NCBI GenBank assembly: GCA_018816605.1
Contig: JAHIVS010000523.1
Span: forward strand, 1 to 13,690
Reading direction: 5' to 3'
DNA: 13,690 nt
Source: Pseudomonadota bacterium
GTDB taxonomy: Bacteria; Desulfobacterota; Desulfobacteria; Desulfobacterales; Desulfobacteraceae
Positions 1 to 7,124 of the stretch are shown one piece after another (position 1 is the stretch's first letter; each line of letters starts with the position of its first letter). The position numbers and the translations under genes are program-made. The notes below the pieces were generated by a model. That model was not told where the DNA came from and made no database searches. It saw nothing but the letters and a program-made list of their open reading frames with translations.

Positions 1-824
1 AGGGCATCTTGCTTTGAATCATTGATCCCCTTGATCAGAATATACTCAAAGGTGATCTTGTTCCTGGGTTTCATGGTAAATTTTTTGCAGGCATCCAGAA
101 GAACGGAAATGGGGTAGGTATTATTGATGGGCATCAGGGCCGATCTTGTCTTGTCCTCGGTGGCATTCAGCGAGACAGCAAGATTGACATCCGTGTCCAG
201 GCCCAATTGCGCAATCTTGGGGACCAGTCCCGAGGTGGAAACCGTCACCCTTCTGGCGGCAAACTTCATGCCGTAATCCGTGTCCATGATAATCTCAAGC
301 GCCTTGATCAGATTATCATAGTTGGCAAGGGGTTCACCCATCCCCATGAAAACAATATTGGACAATTGAAGGGGCTCGATATTTTTCTGGAGCAGATAAA
401 ACCGGGCGTCCCGTACCTGACCTATGATTTCTGCAACGGATAGGTTGCGCTTCATCCCCCCCCTGGCCGTCAGGCAGAATTTGCACGCCATGGCACAGCC
501 CACCTGGGTGGAGACGCAAAGGGTAAAATGGTCCTTTTCGGGTATTAGAACCGATTCTATATGGTGTCCGTCAGGGAGCCGAAATAAAAATTTTTCAGTG
601 GCGTCCGATGACACCTGCGTGTCTTCAAGATCAAGCCTGTGCAAATAAAAATGTTCAGAAAGAAGGCTGCGCATCTCTTTGCCAAGGTCGGTCATTTCAT
701 CAAAACCGCTAGCCTGTTTCAGATAGATCCATTTGAAAATCTGCCCGGCTCTGAAAGATCGAACCCCTTTATCTTCAAGCCATTTGACCAATTCTTTCCG
801 CGTATAATCCTGAATGTTTTCCAT
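1..824 (-). CDS. rlmN: RlmN, radical SAM 23S rRNA (A2503-C2) / tRNA (A37-C2) methyltransferase, 3'-truncated by window edge
   Basis: Reading the minus strand from the ATG at 824-822 gives 274 open codons to the window edge; no stop is inside the window. The family makes 2-methyladenosine in 23S rRNA and in some tRNAs, using a [4Fe-4S] cluster and SAM. The cluster motif CAMACKFC is at residues 110-117 (Cys110, Cys114, Cys117). It is preceded by IESVLIPE (about 89-96), whose Glu is conserved in the family, and followed by GGMKRNL and the SAM-contact segment MGMGEPLANYDN (160-171). VSTSGLVP and VNLAVSLNA follow as expected. The family is usually about 340-380 residues, so roughly the last quarter, including the second catalytic Cys, lies outside. 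There is no strong Shine-Dalgarno before the ATG. It is divergent from ffh, with a weak possible promoter (TTGAAT / TATGTC on the minus strand) in the shared spacer. Confidence 0.95.
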   Translation of the reverse strand, partial: MENIQDYTRKELVKWLEDKGVRSFRAGQIFKWIYLKQASGFDEMTDLGKEMRSLLSEHFYLHRLDLEDTQVSSDATEKFLFRLPDGHHIESVLIPEKDHFTLCVSTQVGCAMACKFCLTARGGMKRNLSVAEIIGQVRDARFYLLQKNIEPLQLSNIVFMGMGEPLANYDNLIKALEIIMDTDYGMKFAARRVTVSTSGLVPKIAQLGLDTDVNLAVSLNATEDKTRSALMPINNTYPISVLLDACKKFTMKPRNKITFEYILIKGINDSKQDA

Positions 825-855
825 GTATTTTAACCCGGTTAATTTCATTATTTCC

Positions 856-884
856 TTGACATATCACGGAATCTACATTAAATT
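856..884 (+). promoter_or_regulatory. Sigma70-type promoter of the ffh-rsmI operon
   Basis: A perfect -35 hexamer TTGACA (856-861) is followed after 17 bases by TAAATT (879-884, four of six matches to TATAAT). Initiation would fall near 891, leaving a leader of about 30 bases before the ffh ATG at 921. It sits in the short rlmN/ffh divergent spacer, the only place upstream of the packed operon where a promoter is expected. The assignment rests on hexamers only. Confidence 0.55.
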
Positions 885-920
885 CAATGATTTGATTTGA
901 TATTTGAGGTAGCGCCCTTT

Positions 921-2246
921 ATGTTTGATAATTTGAGTGACAGGCTTGATTCGGTCTTTAAAAAATTAAAGGGCCACGGGACCCTGAATGAGAAGAACAT
1001 TGAAGATGGCTTAAAACAAGTCAGGATGGCACTTCTCGAAGCAGATGTCAATTATAAGGTTGCAAAAACTGTCATTTCAGATATAAAGACCAGGGCATTG
1101 GGTCAGGAGGTCATGCAAAGCCTGACCCCGGGCCAGCAGGTCATTAAAATTGTAAATGAAGAATTTACCAGAATGATGGGGTCCACGCACCAGGAGTTGA
1201 ACTTTGGGGGCAAGGCCCTGGGTTCTGTTATGCTTGTAGGACTGCAGGGATCGGGTAAAACCACCACAGCAGGAAAACTGGCCTTTTACCTGCGCCGACA
1301 GGGCAGAAAGCCTTTTCTCGTGCCTGCGGATGTTTACAGGCCGGCGGCCATTGATCAGTTGAAAAAAATTGGAACCCAATTGGATATACCGGTTTTCCAA
1401 TCCACAACGGATATGCGGCCTTTGAAAATCTGTCAGGATGCGCAGTTGGCGGCAAAAGAACTGGGGTGTGACACCCTGTTGTTTGACACCGCCGGCCGAC
1501 TTCATCTTGATGATGCGTTAATGGCTGAACTTGAAGATATCAAAAGAGCCCTGAATCCATCGGAAATCCTTTTGGTAGCCGATGCCATGACAGGCCAGGA
1601 TGCTGTTAATATTGCCGGGTCCTTTGATAAACGTCTGGATCTGGACGGATTTATTTTGACAAAAATGGATGGCGACGCCCGGGGTGGTGCCGCCCTGTCC
1701 ATCAAAGCTGTAACCGGCAAACCCCTGAAATTTATCGGGGTGGGTGAAAAATCCACCGCACTGGAAGCCTTCCATCCCGACCGGATGGCGTCAAGAATAC
1801 TGGGAATGGGAGATGCCCTTTCCTTTATTGAAAAGGCACAGGAATCGGTTGATCAGAAAGAGGCCAAGGCGCTTGAACAAAAACTCAAGAAAAATGCATT
1901 TACCCTTGAGGACTTCCGGAACCAGCTGAAATCTGTCCGGAAAATGGGGTCCATCAAGGATCTTCTCGGCATGTTGCCGGGAGTTAACAAAAAGCAACTG
2001 GCGGGTATAAATATTGATGACAAGGAATTTAATAGGATAGAGGCCATCATCAATTCCATGACCCCGGGAGAACGGTCCAACCATGCCATTATTAAAGGCT
2101 CCCGGAAAAAGCGGATAGCCAATGGAAGCGGAACCAGTGTACAGGATGTCAACAAACTTCTGAAAAGCTATACCCAGTCAATGAAAATGATCAAAAAATT
2201 TAATAAAGGCGGCATGCGCTCATTGAAAAACATGCTTCCATTTTAA
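921..2246 (+). CDS. ffh: Ffh, signal recognition particle GTPase (SRP54)
   Basis: The 441-residue protein is the protein half of bacterial SRP. It binds signal peptides and 4.5S RNA and docks with FtsY at the membrane. An N-terminal helical bundle (about 1-90) precedes the NG GTPase domain: P-loop [10 protein letters not shown] (107-116), DVYRPAA (137-143), DTAGR (189-193), [10 protein letters not shown] (247-256) and the FIGVGE segment (271-276). The Met-rich M domain follows from about residue 325, with the RNA-binding [14 protein letters not shown] stretch (393-406) and a basic Met-rich tail. I chose ATG 921 because MFDNLSDRL is the usual family N-terminus and GAGG (906-909) lies 11 bases upstream. 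An in-frame TTG at 897 would add eight residues without support. It is the first gene of the operon; rpsP begins 14 bases after its stop. Confidence 0.97.
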   Translation: MFDNLSDRLDSVFKKLKGHGTLNEKNIEDGLKQVRMALLEADVNYKVAKTVISDIKTRALGQEVMQSLTPGQQVIKIVNEEFTRMMGSTHQELNFGGKALGSVMLVGLQGSGKTTTAGKLAFYLRRQGRKPFLVPADVYRPAAIDQLKKIGTQLDIPVFQSTTDMRPLKICQDAQLAAKELGCDTLLFDTAGRLHLDDALMAELEDIKRALNPSEILLVADAMTGQDAVNIAGSFDKRLDLDGFILTKMDGDARGGAALSIKAVTGKPLKFIGVGEKSTALEAFHPDRMASRILGMGDALSFIEKAQESVDQKEAKALEQKLKKNAFTLEDFRNQLKSVRKMGSIKDLLGMLPGVNKKQLAGINIDDKEFNRIEAIINSMTPGERSNHAIIKGSRKKRIANGSGTSVQDVNKLLKSYTQSMKMIKKFNKGGMRSLKNMLPF

Positions 2247-2260
2247 GGAGAAGGAACAAT

Positions 2261-2515
2261 ATGTCCGTAAGAATCAGATTGACCAGAAAAGGCACAAAGA
2301 AAAAACCGTTTTACAGAATAGTGGCGGCTGATGTTGAATCGCCAAGGGACGGAAGGTTTTTGGAAGCACTGGGAACCTATAACCCAATGACAGAACCTGC
2401 CATCATCGTCCTGAAAGAAGACAGAATCAATTATTGGCTGGGTGAAGGTGCAAAACCCTCCACCACAGTTCAGAGCATCTTGAAACGCCAGGGGTTTGCA
2501 GGCGCAACTGCTTAA
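2261..2515 (+). CDS. rpsP: 30S ribosomal protein bS16
   Basis: The 84-residue product has the standard bS16 N-terminus ([20 protein letters not shown]), the PRDGRFLE segment and the LGTYNP motif (about 37-42), and is of normal family length. It is an assembly protein of the 30S 5' domain. A strong Shine-Dalgarno AAGGAG (2245-2250) overlaps the ffh stop codon, so translation is probably closely linked to ffh. The rpsP-khpA-rimM-trmD-rplS order is the classical ribosome-biogenesis cluster, extended here at both ends. A 60-base gap separates it from khpA, the longest gap inside the operon; I see no terminator in that gap. Confidence 0.97.
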   Translation: MSVRIRLTRKGTKKKPFYRIVAADVESPRDGRFLEALGTYNPMTEPAIIVLKEDRINYWLGEGAKPSTTVQSILKRQGFAGATA

Positions 2516-2575
2516 AATTCCACCTGTCCGTCCTAGGAATAACTTTGGAACTCTCACTTGTAAGGAGATGTTTTT

Positions 2576-2806
2576 ATGAAAGATCTGGTAGAATACATTG
2601 CAAAAGCATTGGTAGACAATCCTGAGGCGGTTATGGTATCCGAAGTTGTTGGTGATCAGACCTCTGTACTGGAACTGAAGGTGGCCAAAGAGGATTTGGG
2701 GAAGGTGATTGGAAAGCAGGGCAGATCTGCCCGGGCCATGAGAACCATATTAAGCGCTGCCTCCACCAAACTTAAGAAACGGACTGTTCTGGAGATTATT
2801 GAATAG
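2576..2806 (+). CDS. khpA: KhpA-type single KH-domain RNA-binding protein
   Basis: This small 76-residue protein consists essentially of one KH domain. The RNA-contacting GxxG loop is GKQG (46-49) within [18 protein letters not shown], followed by the helix and the last strand TVLEIIE. Family members (KhpA, formerly YlqC) are RNA chaperones that partner with KhpB/Jag in Gram-positives; no partner is encoded in this window. The ATG has a clear AAGGAG (2562-2567) eight bases upstream. Location between rpsP and rimM is conserved across many phyla, so a role around ribosome maturation or small-RNA handling is inferred from context only. Confidence 0.93.
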   Translation: MKDLVEYIAKALVDNPEAVMVSEVVGDQTSVLELKVAKEDLGKVIGKQGRSARAMRTILSAASTKLKKRTVLEIIE

Positions 2807-2808
2807 GG

Positions 2809-3333
2809 ATGGACAAAGAGTGTCTGCTGACCATAGGCAAGGTAACCGGGGTACACGGACTTAGGGGAAACCTAAAGGTGTGGTCCTTTGCCCAATCGAT
2901 TGATACCTTTGGACAAGACAGACAGGTCTGGCTCAAGGCCGAAGGCGAGGAAAAGGGGGACTCCTTTACCATCCTCACTGCCTCTGCCCGGAAAAAAGGG
3001 GTTCTGATCAGCTTAAAAAATGTGGACACCGTGGAAGATGCGGAACAATTGGTGGGAAAGGAAATTCTGATCAGCAAAGACCAGTTGCCCGAAATTGAAG
3101 AAGACACATGGTATTGGCAGGATCTTTATGGACTGACCGTCATTGACAAGCTCCTGGGAAGACTGGGGACCATAGACCGGATCTTCCCCACCAATGCCAA
3201 TGATGTGCTGGTTGTCACGGATAAACAGAGGGCAGACGATTCGGAAATCCTGATTCCCATGCACCAACACTTTATCGAATCCGTGGATTTGGATACAAAA
3301 ATTGTGACAACCACCCTGCCCGAAGGGTACTAG
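2809..3333 (+). CDS. rimM: RimM, 16S rRNA processing / 30S maturation factor
   Basis: The 174-residue protein has the two RimM domains. The N-terminal beta-barrel carries GKVTGVHGLRGNLKV (10-24), and the C-terminal PRC-barrel carries WYWQDLYGLTV, NDVLVV and EILIPMH, ending in LPEGY. RimM binds uS19 and assists late assembly of the 30S head. The ATG is two bases after the khpA TAG, with GGAG 14 bases upstream, so translational coupling to khpA is likely. Length and motifs are normal for the family. Confidence 0.96.
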   Translation: MDKECLLTIGKVTGVHGLRGNLKVWSFAQSIDTFGQDRQVWLKAEGEEKGDSFTILTASARKKGVLISLKNVDTVEDAEQLVGKEILISKDQLPEIEEDTWYWQDLYGLTVIDKLLGRLGTIDRIFPTNANDVLVVTDKQRADDSEILIPMHQHFIESVDLDTKIVTTTLPEGY

Positions 3334-3362
3334 TCCGGATGGGCAATGGGGGGGAACAGGCC

Positions 3363-4115
3363 ATGGATTTTACGGTATTAACGCTCTTTCCGGAGCTTAT
3401 GGCCGCTTTTTTCGAACACGGGATGATCCACAGGGGCATTGGGGCCGAATTGATATCAGGGAGCTGTGTGAATATCAGGGATTTTTCCTGTGACCGGCAC
3501 AAGACAGTCGATGACAGGCCATATGGTGGCGGAAGCGGCATGATCATGAAACCAGAACCCCTGGAAGCGGCCGTTGCCTTTGCCAAAGAGAGAAGCCCCC
3601 AGTCAAGGGTACTCTTAATGACCCCCCAGGGAACACGGTTTGATCAACAAAAGGCCTGCAGCCTTGCCGACCGGCGGGAGGATCTTATTTTTATTTGCGG
3701 CAGGTACGAAGGAATCGATGAACGCGTATACACCCAGCTTGTGGATGAAGAAATCTCCATTGGAGATTATGTAATGACCGGAGGAGAAGTGGCGGCCATG
3801 GCCATTATTGATTCCGTCTCCCGCATGATCCCCGGAGTTCTGGGAAGCGGTGCATCTTCCCAGGCGGATTCTTTTAGTGATGACCGTCTGGAATATGCCC
3901 AGTATACCCGTCCGGAAGTCTTTAACAACATGGAAGTGCCCGGGGTATTGTTATCTGGCAACCATGAACGGATCCGGCAATGGCGGAAAACCTCGTCCTT
4001 GCAAAGGACCTTCATGAAACGGCCGGACCTGTTTGAAACACACCCCCCCACAGCCGAAGAAAAACAAATTTTAAAACAATGGTGCCGGGAGCTCACAACT
4101 CTTGTCTCCCCGTAA
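3363..4115 (+). CDS. trmD: TrmD, tRNA (guanine37-N1)-methyltransferase
   Basis: This SPOUT-fold enzyme makes m1G37 in tRNAs reading CNN/GGN-type codons and prevents +1 frameshifting. With ATG 3363 the protein is 250 residues and starts MDFTVLTLFPELM, the normal family N-terminus. Visible motifs are DDRPYGGGSGMIMKPEP (50-66), GRYEGIDERV (113-122) and the knot/SAM segment ISIGDYVMTGGE (131-142). Arg154 (SVSRMIPG) and Asp169 (SQADSF) fall exactly at the numbering of the catalytic Arg154/Asp169 of the H. influenzae enzyme. YTRPEVF follows. An in-frame ATG at 3339 would add eight residues (MGNGGEQA) without a Shine-Dalgarno; the G-rich stretch 3348-3360 precedes 3363 instead. The 3' end overlaps the next gene by 14 bases. 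Confidence 0.97.
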   Translation: MDFTVLTLFPELMAAFFEHGMIHRGIGAELISGSCVNIRDFSCDRHKTVDDRPYGGGSGMIMKPEPLEAAVAFAKERSPQSRVLLMTPQGTRFDQQKACSLADRREDLIFICGRYEGIDERVYTQLVDEEISIGDYVMTGGEVAAMAIIDSVSRMIPGVLGSGASSQADSFSDDRLEYAQYTRPEVFNNMEVPGVLLSGNHERIRQWRKTSSLQRTFMKRPDLFETHPPTAEEKQILKQWCRELTTLVSP

Positions 4116-4665
4116 CCTATATGTGGCCCTTGTCCATTTCCCCGTTGTGAACCGGAAGGGAATGGCCATTGGATCAGCCCTGACCACCATTGACATGCAT
4201 GATATTGCAAGGGCCTCCCAGACATTCGGGGTTAAAGGGTTTTATGTGATAACCCCCTTTGCGGACCAGGCCGAGCTGGCAAACCAGGTGATTGATCACT
4301 GGACAAAGGGTGTGGGCGGACAATTAAACCCATCCAGAAAACAAGCCCTTGAACTGATACGGGTGGTCGGCACTTTTGAACAAGCGGTCCGAAGTATTGA
4401 AGAAGAGACAAAGAAACCCGTGGTAACGGTAGCCACCAGTGCAAAACCGCTGGAAGGCGCCATAACAATTGCCGCGTTTAAACAAGCGTTAGAGAGCAAT
4501 GCATCCCATGTCCTCGTCTTTGGGACGGCATGGGGACTGTCAGATGAACTGATTGATACCTGTGACATAAAACTTGAACCCATTACGGGTACGGGTAGTT
4601 ACAATCATTTGTCTGTCCGGTCAGCTGCATCCATATTTTTAGATCGAATTACAAATGGCTCATAG
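4102..4665 (+). CDS. Tm1570-type SPOUT RNA methyltransferase (target unknown)
   Basis: The 187-residue protein resembles the SAM-dependent 'Methyltrn_RNA_4' group of SPOUT proteins, usually found next to trmD. The N-terminal strand NLYVALVHFPV and the segment TTIDMHDIARASQTFGVKGFYV give the Rossmann-like half. VLVFGTAWGL (137-146) and GSYNHLSVRSAASIFLDRI (165-183) form the C-terminal trefoil knot that holds SAM. The start is the TTG at 4102, inside trmD: GGGAG (4087-4091) is 10 bases upstream, and all later in-frame starts (e.g. GTG 4123) would remove the first conserved strand. The 14-base overlap with trmD implies coupled translation. From memory, this family occurs fused to TrmD in a few bacteria, suggesting joint work on RNA. 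The modified nucleotide cannot be read from sequence. Confidence 0.88.
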   Translation: MSPRNLYVALVHFPVVNRKGMAIGSALTTIDMHDIARASQTFGVKGFYVITPFADQAELANQVIDHWTKGVGGQLNPSRKQALELIRVVGTFEQAVRSIEEETKKPVVTVATSAKPLEGAITIAAFKQALESNASHVLVFGTAWGLSDELIDTCDIKLEPITGTGSYNHLSVRSAASIFLDRITNGS

Positions 4666-4695
4666 GCCGACAGTGAAGAAAACCAGGAGGAAGAA

Positions 4696-5046
4696 ATGAC
4701 AAACGTAATTGAACGATTGGAAAGAGAACAGATGCGCCTTGATATCCCTGCTTTTGATTCAGGGGATACCATAAAAGTTCATGTTAAAATCAAAGAAGGG
4801 GATAAAGAACGTATCCAGGTATTTGAGGGTGTTGTGATCAAGAAGACCAAAGGATTTGCCAGTGCCCGTTTTACCGTGAGAAAAATATCCGGCGGCATCG
4901 GCGTGGAAAGAATCTTTCCCCTGAATTCACCTGCCATTGATAAGGTCGAAGTGGTTACAAAGGGCCGTGTAAGAAGATCAAAACTCTATTACCTTAGAGA
5001 CCTTCGCGGAAAGGCTGCCAGAATCAAAGAAAAACGGTTTGCCTAA
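4696..5046 (+). CDS. rplS: 50S ribosomal protein bL19
   Basis: The 116-residue product has the bL19 core: the [20 protein letters not shown] region, [10 protein letters not shown], the [10 protein letters not shown] segment, [17 protein letters not shown] residues ([13 protein letters not shown]) and the basic C-terminus [20 protein letters not shown]. bL19 sits at the 30S-50S interface. The strongest Shine-Dalgarno in the operon, AGGAGG (4685-4690), precedes its ATG, fitting high expression independent of coupling. Length is normal. The 30 bases before it, after the methyltransferase stop, contain no obvious promoter. Confidence 0.98.
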   Translation: MTNVIERLEREQMRLDIPAFDSGDTIKVHVKIKEGDKERIQVFEGVVIKKTKGFASARFTVRKISGGIGVERIFPLNSPAIDKVEVVTKGRVRRSKLYYLRDLRGKAARIKEKRFA

Positions 5047-5060
5047 AAAGAGTGGCCCCC

Positions 5061-5654
5061 ATGTGGGAGTTTGAGCATGCCGCCCTTGAAAAAGGGTATC
5101 ACACGATTGCAGGAATAGACGAGGCCGGCAGGGGACCCCTTGCCGGCCCTGTTGTCTCTGCCGCCGTTGTATTACCGCCGGACTTTTCCTGCCCGGGAAT
5201 AGACGATTCTAAAAAATTGTCTGAAAAACGAAGAGACGCACTTTTCCCTGTGATCCAAGCCCAGGCCCTGGCAGTGGGAATTGGAATGGCGGACCACCGG
5301 GAAATCGACCGGATCAATGTTCTTGCTGCCGCCCTTTTGTCCATGAAACGGGCGGTTCAAAACCTTGCGGTTGGTCCTGATTTTTTACTGGTTGACGGGA
5401 CATTCACCCTGGCCATGGATTTGCCCCAGCAGGCCATTGTCAAAGGAGATGCCAGAAGCATCTCCATTGCAGCCGCATCCATTATCGCCAAAGTCACGCG
5501 GGATAAGCTCATGACAGATTTTCACAAAACCTATCCCCAATACGATTTTATCCGTCACAAGGGGTATCCCACCAAGGCCCACAAGCAGGCAATTATCCAA
5601 TACGGGCCCTGCCCGATTCACCGGACCAGCTTTAGGGGGGTAATTGTGCCGTGA
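5061..5654 (+). CDS. rnhB: Ribonuclease HII
   Basis: RNase HII nicks RNA in RNA/DNA hybrids and at single embedded ribonucleotides. With ATG 5061 the protein has 197 residues. GIDEAGRGPLAGPVV supplies the catalytic Asp20/Glu21 and the GRG motif (23-25) that senses the ribonucleotide. LLVDGT gives Asp112, and KGDARSISIAAASIIAKVTRD gives Asp130 plus the conserved Ser/Ala-rich helix. The spacing matches the four-acid active site of type 2 RNases H. GTG 5052 is in frame upstream, but AAGAG (5048-5052) is eight bases before ATG 5061, so the ATG is preferred. It starts 14 bases after the rplS stop and ends by overlapping yraN. Confidence 0.96.
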   Translation: MWEFEHAALEKGYHTIAGIDEAGRGPLAGPVVSAAVVLPPDFSCPGIDDSKKLSEKRRDALFPVIQAQALAVGIGMADHREIDRINVLAAALLSMKRAVQNLAVGPDFLLVDGTFTLAMDLPQQAIVKGDARSISIAAASIIAKVTRDKLMTDFHKTYPQYDFIRHKGYPTKAHKQAIIQYGPCPIHRTSFRGVIVP

Positions 5655-6016
5655 TGCACAAGGGACAAAAAATCGGTCAAACTGGAGAAGGCCTGGCGGC
5701 TGATTTTCTCATCCAAAAAGGCTATACCCTGCTGGAGCGAAACTATAAAACCCGGACTGCTGAAATTGACATCATTGCCATGGAAAAAAACTGCCTGTGC
5801 TTTGTGGAAGTCAAAACAAGAACCCATCTTAAAAAAGGGCTCCCCAAGGAATCGGTACACCATGCCAAACAGCAAAAAATCATATCCGGTGCCAGCTTTT
5901 ATTTAAAAGCACACCATTTATTTAACCAGGCGGTTCGGTTTGATGTGGTCGAAATTGTTATCTCCCATGGGACTCCGGAAATTATCCTGATTAAAAATGC
6001 CTTTGGAACGATCTAG
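5651..6016 (+). CDS. yraN: YraN / UPF0102 family nuclease-like protein
   Basis: This protein of about 120 residues has the UPF0102 layout: GQTGEGLAADFLIQKGYTLLERNYKTR, then TAEIDIIA and FVEVKTRT, then RFDVVEI. Glu38, Asp40, Glu53 and Lys55 form a PD-(D/E)xK-like E-x-D...ExK site (GTG counted as residue 1), as in restriction/Holliday-type endonuclease folds. The biological role of the family is not established. The usual GEID glycine is replaced by alanine (AEID). Two starts are possible: GTG 5651 (GTGA overlap with rnhB, AGGGGG 11 bases upstream) or ATG 5654 (one-base overlap). Adjacency of rnhB, yraN and rsmI is common in bacteria and supports the call. Confidence 0.92.
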   Translation: MMHKGQKIGQTGEGLAADFLIQKGYTLLERNYKTRTAEIDIIAMEKNCLCFVEVKTRTHLKKGLPKESVHHAKQQKIISGASFYLKAHHLFNQAVRFDVVEIVISHGTPEIILIKNAFGTI

Positions 6017-6017
6017 G

Positions 6018-6878
6018 ATGGAAACCAATCTCCAGACCGGCACCCTGTTTGTTGTGGCAACCCCCCTCGGCAACCTTGAAGACATCACCTATCGTGCGGT
6101 AAGAGTCCTCTCGGAAGTGGATCTGATTGCCGCCGAAGATACCCGGTATTCAAAAAGACTGCTGGACCATTATGGCATCCGGACAGGCATGATCTCCTGT
6201 CATGAGCACAATGAAACCCAGAAAGCCCTGCAATTGATCACAGCACTAAAGGCCGGAAAAAACATTGCCCTGATCTCAGATGCCGGCACCCCTTTGATCT
6301 CTGATCCCGGTTACAGCCTTGTAACCGCTGTTGCCCAACACAATATCCCCATCATCCCCATCCCGGGGTGCAGTGCCGCCATTGCCGGATTAAGCGTTGC
6401 CGGCCTTCCCACTGATTCGTTCCTGTTCTGCGGTTTTCTGTCCAAAAAAAAGCAAAAACTGGTCCAGACCCTTGAAACACTGAAACAGGAAAAAGCAACC
6501 CTGATTTTTTATGAATCGCCCAAGCGCATCTGTGCCCTGATCGAACAGACAATTCTGGTCTTCGGTGACCGCAGGGCATGTCTTGCCAGGGAAATCACCA
6601 AGCTCCATGAAGAATACATCAGGGGTACCCTGGGTGAAATCCTTGGGAACCTTGGGCTTCGGCCCCAGGTAAAGGGAGAATGCGTCCTTTTTGTGCAAGG
6701 TGCCGGCCCCCCGCCAAAAATGACATCCGGACAGCTTGAGGACCTTATCCTTTCAAAACAATTTGAAACCGTGGGCACTGCTGATCTGGCCCGGAAACTT
6801 TCATCCGCCTGCGACCTGAGCAAAAAACAGATCTATGAGACCATTCTTAAACTCAGACACACCCCCCCCCGGCACTAG
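6018..6878 (+). CDS. rsmI: RsmI, 16S rRNA (cytidine1402-2'-O)-methyltransferase
   Basis: The 286-residue protein belongs to the tetrapyrrole-methylase-like fold and makes the 2'-O-methyl of m4Cm1402 in the 30S P site. Visible motifs are FVVATPLGNLEDITYRA (11-27), AAEDTRYSKRLL (38-49), CHEHNE (61-66), ALISDAGTPLISDPG (84-98) and PIPGCSAAIAGLSVAGLP (114-131), with the usual C-terminal small helical domain. ATG 6018 is preferred: it lies one base after the yraN stop and has GGAA-type sequence about 10 bases upstream, whereas ATG 5997 (seven extra residues) has none. The last codons contain a run of nine C (6862-6870), so the final residues depend on an exact homopolymer count. It is the last gene of the operon. 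Confidence 0.96.
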   Translation: METNLQTGTLFVVATPLGNLEDITYRAVRVLSEVDLIAAEDTRYSKRLLDHYGIRTGMISCHEHNETQKALQLITALKAGKNIALISDAGTPLISDPGYSLVTAVAQHNIPIIPIPGCSAAIAGLSVAGLPTDSFLFCGFLSKKKQKLVQTLETLKQEKATLIFYESPKRICALIEQTILVFGDRRACLAREITKLHEEYIRGTLGEILGNLGLRPQVKGECVLFVQGAGPPPKMTSGQLEDLILSKQFETVGTADLARKLSSACDLSKKQIYETILKLRHTPPRH

Positions 6879-6934
6879 GGCCATCTTGTAGAATTTAGGG
6901 TGCCACTTGCAATGTTCTTACCATTGTTAGAATT

Positions 6935-7014
6935 GTGTTAAAATCGGGTCCCAGACTTGATAATTCGGGGCAAAAAGACTAAAAGGTATGAAAATATTAC
7001 CCGATTGTTAACAC
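6935..7014 (+). promoter_or_regulatory. Long inverted repeat, candidate structured leader RNA of the PiT transporter
   Basis: GTGTTAAAATCGGGT (6935-6949) is the reverse complement of ACCCGATTGTTAACAC (6999-7014), apart from one extra G (7007). This gives 15 pairs with a single bulge around a 49-base loop. Within the loop CCC (6950-6952) can pair with GGG (6967-6969), and AGACT occurs twice (6953-6957, 6976-6980). I could not match it to any riboswitch consensus that I remember. It could be a leader RNA element, a small stand-alone RNA, or a small inverted-repeat element. The pairing is seen; the function is inferred. Confidence 0.5.
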
Positions 7015-7060
7015 CAGATGAAGTGTTTCCCGTCTCGGAGAATATTGCATCATTATAATC

Positions 7061-7093
7061 ACCGTATATCCGCCAGGCTATATACGGTTTTTT
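7061..7093 (+). terminator. Intrinsic terminator just ahead of the PiT gene
   Basis: CCGTATAT (7062-7069) pairs perfectly with ATATACGG (7080-7087) around a 10-base loop, followed by six T (7088-7093). A7061 can add one more pair. There is no T tract in the other direction, so it acts on plus-strand transcription. It may end the rplS-rsmI transcript, act as an attenuator in the transporter leader, or both. It ends only 31 bases before the ATG at 7125. Confidence 0.75.
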
Positions 7094-7124
7094 GAGCCAT
7101 ACCATCCTAAAAAAAGAGAGAATC

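Larger units (their letters stand above)
6879..7124. other. Non-coding spacer rsmI / phosphate transporter with leader-like structure
   Basis: The 246 bases contain no convincing ORF. From left to right I see: a candidate promoter (TTGCAA 6907-6912, 15-base spacer, TAGAAT 6928-6933); a 15-bp inverted repeat enclosing a 49-base A-rich segment (6935-7014); an exact TATAAT (7054-7059) without a recognisable -35; and an intrinsic terminator (7061-7093). A purine-rich ribosome site AAGAGAG (7114-7120) precedes the ATG at 7125. No strong terminator lies closer to the rsmI stop; GGCAC (6871-6875) can pair with GTGCC (6900-6904) but has no T tract. Confidence 0.7.

Noticed and set aside
897..920. Upstream TTG start for ffh adding eight residues
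   Set aside because: ATG 921 gives the conserved [10 protein letters not shown]-terminus and has GAGG at a workable distance; TTG 897 would lie only about six bases from the predicted transcription start.
6935..7014. The 80-base inverted repeat as a MITE or insertion-sequence remnant
   Set aside because: There is no flanking target-site duplication, no second copy in the window and no transposase trace. A structured leader fits the position better, though a genome-wide copy search would settle it.
6881..7060. Known riboswitch classes (TPP, cobalamin, GEMM, ydaO, fluoride) or a PhoB box in the transporter leader
   Set aside because: None of the consensus words I remember for these is present, and no pair of CTGTCAT-like repeats is seen, so no class was assigned.
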